NCBI GenBank assembly: GCA_024413595.1
Contig: JAKSUC010000031.1
Coordinates: 1 to 37,581, forward strand
Origin: Bacteroidales bacterium
Lineage (GTDB): Bacteria; Bacteroidota; Bacteroidia; Bacteroidales; UBA3824
Reading direction: 5' to 3'
Length of the DNA: 37,581 nucleotides
Position 1 is the stretch's first letter. The number at the start of each line of letters is the position of its first letter. The notes under the pieces were generated by a model. That model was not told the DNA's origin, ran no database searches, and saw only the letters and a list, made by a program, of their open reading frames with translations. The position numbers and the translations under genes were made by a program. Below, in pieces: positions 35,520 through 37,581 of the stretch.

Positions 35520-36473
35520 ATGAAATACAATAGATGCGGTAAAAGCGGACTTTTATTACCAGCTGTTTCTTTAGGACTTTGGCACAATTTCGGGTCTGTT
35601 GATGTTTATGAAAATTCTAAAAATATAATTTTTCACGCATTTGATTGTGGCATAACACATTTTGACCTTGCAAACAATTATGGACCTATTCCTGGTTCTG
35701 CCGAAATTACTTTTGGTAATGTTTTGAAAGATGGACTCAAAACTCATCGCGACGAAATTGTTGTTTCAACAAAAGCAGGTTACAAAATGTGGGACGGACC
35801 ATACGGCGATTGGGGATCTAGAAAATATATGATAGCAAGTCTTGATCAAAGTTTAAAAAGAATGGGGTTAGATTATGTTGATATTTATTATTCACACCGT
35901 CCTGACCCAGAAACTCCAATTGAAGAAACTATGATGGCTCTTGACCAAATGGTACGCCAAGGAAAAGCATTGTATGTAGGAATTTCTAATTATAATCCAG
36001 AACAATCAAAAAAAGCTTTCGAAATATTAAAAGAACTTCGTACACCTTGTTTAATACATCAATCACGATATAATATGTTTGACCGTTGGGTAGAAAATGG
36101 ATTATTAGAAGTTACTAATAATTATGGAGTTGGAGTAATTGCTTTTTCTCCACTAGCTCAAGGTTTATTAACTAACAGATATTTAAATGGAATTCCACAA
36201 GGTTCAAGAATGACCAAAAGTGAATTTTTAAAACCATCACAACTCACCAATAAAAAATTAACACAAATAACAAAACTCAACCAAATAGCCGAAAAACGAG
36301 GACAATCACTTGCAGATATGGCTCTTGCATGGATACTTCGCGACAAAAGAATAACATCAGTTTTAGTAGGTGCTTCTTCGGTTGAACAACTTGATACAAA
36401 TTTAAAATGTATTGATAATGTGAATTTTACAGAAACAGAACTACAAGAAATTGACAATATTTTAAATTCATAA
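35520..36473 (+). CDS. Aldo/keto reductase (YghZ-like)
   Basis: 317 residues. The AKR tetrad is visible: Asp49 in F-D-L-A, Tyr54 in N-N-Y-G, Lys85 in S-T-K-A-G and His126 in Y-S-H-R. The motifs Y-G-P-x-P-G-S-A-E and W-x-x-G-P-Y-G-D-W-G-S-R-K-Y resemble YghZ (glyceraldehyde 3-phosphate reductase) and voltage-gated-channel beta-subunit-like AKRs. It reduces aldehydes with NADPH; the natural substrate is unknown. It follows leuA by 12 bases and its stop overlaps the next ATG (TAATG), so the three genes are probably one unit. Confidence 0.92.
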   Translation: MKYNRCGKSGLLLPAVSLGLWHNFGSVDVYENSKNIIFHAFDCGITHFDLANNYGPIPGSAEITFGNVLKDGLKTHRDEIVVSTKAGYKMWDGPYGDWGSRKYMIASLDQSLKRMGLDYVDIYYSHRPDPETPIEETMMALDQMVRQGKALYVGISNYNPEQSKKAFEILKELRTPCLIHQSRYNMFDRWVENGLLEVTNNYGVGVIAFSPLAQGLLTNRYLNGIPQGSRMTKSEFLKPSQLTNKKLTQITKLNQIAEKRGQSLADMALAWILRDKRITSVLVGASSVEQLDTNLKCIDNVNFTETELQEIDNILNS

Positions 36474-36685
36474 TGGAAATGAAAATAGAAGAAGCAATTG
36501 TATATTTAATTGCTTCAGGAGGTCATGGAATGACCACAGACCAAATTGCACTTGAAATTAACAAACGAGGACTTCATAAACGTAAAGACGGACAACCTGT
36601 TACATCAAAACAAGTTTATGCTATTATTATGCAACACAAAGATATATTTGTAAAAGAAGATGGTAGAATAAGATTAATGATATAA
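36473..36685 (+). CDS. Small HARE-type winged-helix protein
   Basis: 70 residues. The whole protein is one winged-helix domain resembling the HARE-HTH: I-E-E-A-I-V-Y-L-I-A-S-G-G near the start, then T-T-D-Q-I-A-L-E-I-N-K-R-G-L-H-K-R-K-D-G-Q-P-V and an end like I-F-V-K-E-D-G-R-I-R-L. Such domains occur in RNA polymerase delta, in restriction proteins and as small stand-alone proteins, and are thought to bind nucleic acid. Translation is coupled to the aldo/keto reductase by a one-base overlap. Its target cannot be told. Confidence 0.78.
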   Translation: MEMKIEEAIVYLIASGGHGMTTDQIALEINKRGLHKRKDGQPVTSKQVYAIIMQHKDIFVKEDGRIRLMI

Positions 36686-36768
36686 AAAAATATTTTATAA
36701 AAACATTGACATTTTAAAATTTATTGAGTAAATTGTAAAACAATTAAAATCATAATAAAATAAAATAT

Positions 36769-37308
36769 ATGGACATACAAACTATTATCAAACAAATACT
36801 TGGACTTGCAGAACAAGTTATAAAAAATCCATCAAAATCAGTAAACGAAGGAGGATTTGATTTAGGAACAATTGCTAAAATGGCAGGAAGTTTATTTGGG
36901 GGGAAATCAGGAATAGATTTAGGTGCATTATTAGGTGGCAAATCAGACGACAAAGACGACAATCCATTAGGAGGATTATTTGGAAAAAAATCTGACGATG
37001 ATGACAATCCTTTAAAAGCAATTTTTGGCGATAAAGATGACGACAAAGACAATCCATTAGGTGCTATATTTGGCAATAAATCAGATGATAACGACAATAA
37101 TCCATTAGGTGATATTTTAGGTGGATTTATAAAATCAGGTTTAGGAAATTCGGATAACGACAATTCAGATTTAAAATCAGAAGTTGACGAAAAATCTAAC
37201 ACTATTATGGATATGCTAAAAAATAGTGCATTAAACGCTGTTCAAAAAGGCAATTTAACTGATATGCTTAACATGTTAAAAACAGCAAAAAGTTTTTTAG
37301 GTAAATAA
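36769..37308 (+). CDS. Asp-rich tandem-repeat protein of unknown function
   Basis: 179 residues, no signal peptide. The N-terminal helix region is 1-45. Four repeats of 15-16 residues follow (51-66, 67-81, 82-96, 97-112), each with the pattern L-G-x-I/L-F/L-G-x-K-S/D-D-D-x-D-N-P, and a fifth, partial copy. A polar linker and an amphipathic C-terminal helix (about 145-175) close it. The Asp-rich loops between short hydrophobic L-x-x-I-F-G segments could bind divalent metal such as calcium, but I know no family with this pattern. The gene starts 83 bases after the winged-helix gene and ends at its own terminator. Confidence 0.72.
   Translation: MDIQTIIKQILGLAEQVIKNPSKSVNEGGFDLGTIAKMAGSLFGGKSGIDLGALLGGKSDDKDDNPLGGLFGKKSDDDDNPLKAIFGDKDDDKDNPLGAIFGNKSDDNDNNPLGDILGGFIKSGLGNSDNDNSDLKSEVDEKSNTIMDMLKNSALNAVQKGNLTDMLNMLKTAKSFLGK
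36919..37104 (+). repeat. Four coding repeats of 45-48 bp
   Basis: In-frame repeats of 48, 45, 45 and 48 bases inside the Asp-rich protein gene. The copies are diverged at the DNA level but keep the L-G-x-I-F-G plus Asp-run pattern, which points to selection on the protein. Confidence 0.85.
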
Positions 37309-37326
37309 TGTTATAAAAAAAATAAT

Positions 37327-37364
37327 AAAAAAACGCATTTCAATATTTTGAAGTGCGTTTTTTT
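37327..37364 (+). terminator. Intrinsic terminator of the Asp-rich protein gene
   Basis: ACGCA/TGCGT and TTCAA/TTGAA stem segments with one G-T wobble, a four-base loop and a T run of seven. Flanking A runs make it possibly bidirectional. Confidence 0.88.
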
Positions 37365-37512
37365 ATTGAAATTCATATAAATTATTATTGTCAATAGACA
37401 AAATTAAATCGAATTTTTTAATATAAAAATATTTTTTTTTATATATATTCTAGTTTTTCACTTACAACAATAATATAAACAAAATATAGTACTTAACTTT
37501 CAAAAACTTTTA

Positions 37513-37520
37513 TACATTTG
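37513..37520 (+). promoter_or_regulatory. -7 box of the gene at the right edge
   Basis: TACATTTG, a full match to TAnnTTTG, 30 bases before the ATG at 37551. The 150 bases between the previous terminator and this box hold nothing else that I recognise. Confidence 0.55.
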
Positions 37521-37550
37521 CACGCTAAAACAATATAACCATTATTTCAA

Positions 37551-37581
37551 ATGAAACAAATGTATTACCGACTAAACAAAT
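37551..37581 (+). CDS. Start of an unidentified gene, cut by the window edge
   Basis: ATG followed by ten open codons (M-K-Q-M-Y-Y-R-L-N-K) behind a good promoter box. Too little is present to identify the product. Confidence 0.4.
   Translation, partial: MKQMYYRLNK

Noticed and set aside
36750..37202. Minus-strand open frame of 150 codons opposite the Asp-rich repeat protein
   Set aside because: Its Ser/Pro/Leu repeats mirror the Asp/Gly/Lys repeats of the plus-strand gene, which has the better start and terminator.

Overview
The window is a gene-dense, very AT-rich chromosomal segment of a Bacteroidota bacterium, most likely of the order Bacteroidales. The signs are TAnnTTTG-type -7 promoter boxes in front of many genes, almost no Shine-Dalgarno sequences, many signal peptides ending in A-Q, and several proteins that look typical of Bacteroidales. 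No plasmid, phage or CRISPR features were seen. The only mobile-element-related sequence is the tail of an Rpn/PD-(D/E)XK-type gene cut by the left edge.

Layout. 1-2.3 kb: the Rpn tail, a secreted DUF3237 protein and a GH5 glucanase lipoprotein. 2.5-7.4 kb: a tight four-gene operon (MoxR-type AAA+ ATPase, DUF5682 protein, VWA protein, FKBP-type isomerase). This is the most interesting system here. 7.4-13 kb: a flavin reductase with a conserved hypothetical, an SPFH/band-7 protein, a GyrI-like protein followed by a WYL/YafY regulator, and two secreted proteins of unknown function. 13.1-20.2 kb: housekeeping genes thrH, a MATE transporter, a HI0933-type flavoprotein, metA and clpB. 20.3-23.1 kb: tRNA-Ser(CGA), then a divergent pair of secreted nucleotide-salvage enzymes (nucleoside hydrolase-like and 5'-nucleotidase). 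23.2-32.1 kb: a minus-strand run of tilS, a membrane coiled-coil protein, tpiA, a 1684-residue secreted protein and rsmE. 32.2-37.6 kb: coaX, a cluster-less radical-SAM relative, leuA, an aldo/keto reductase, a HARE-type winged-helix protein, an Asp-rich repeat protein and the first codons of another gene.

Several genes fit methionine, threonine/serine and leucine synthesis (metA, thrH, leuA), and others fit translation and protein quality control (tilS, rsmE, clpB, the FKBP). Most convergent gene pairs share one strong, bidirectional hairpin terminator. The most unusual items are the MoxR operon with its Tiki/TraB-like DUF5682 protein, the SPL-family protein lacking the Fe-S cysteines, the apparently leaderless WYL regulator gene with a perfect palindrome at its promoter, the cluster of TGTCA repeats upstream of clpB, and the Asp-rich tandem-repeat protein.
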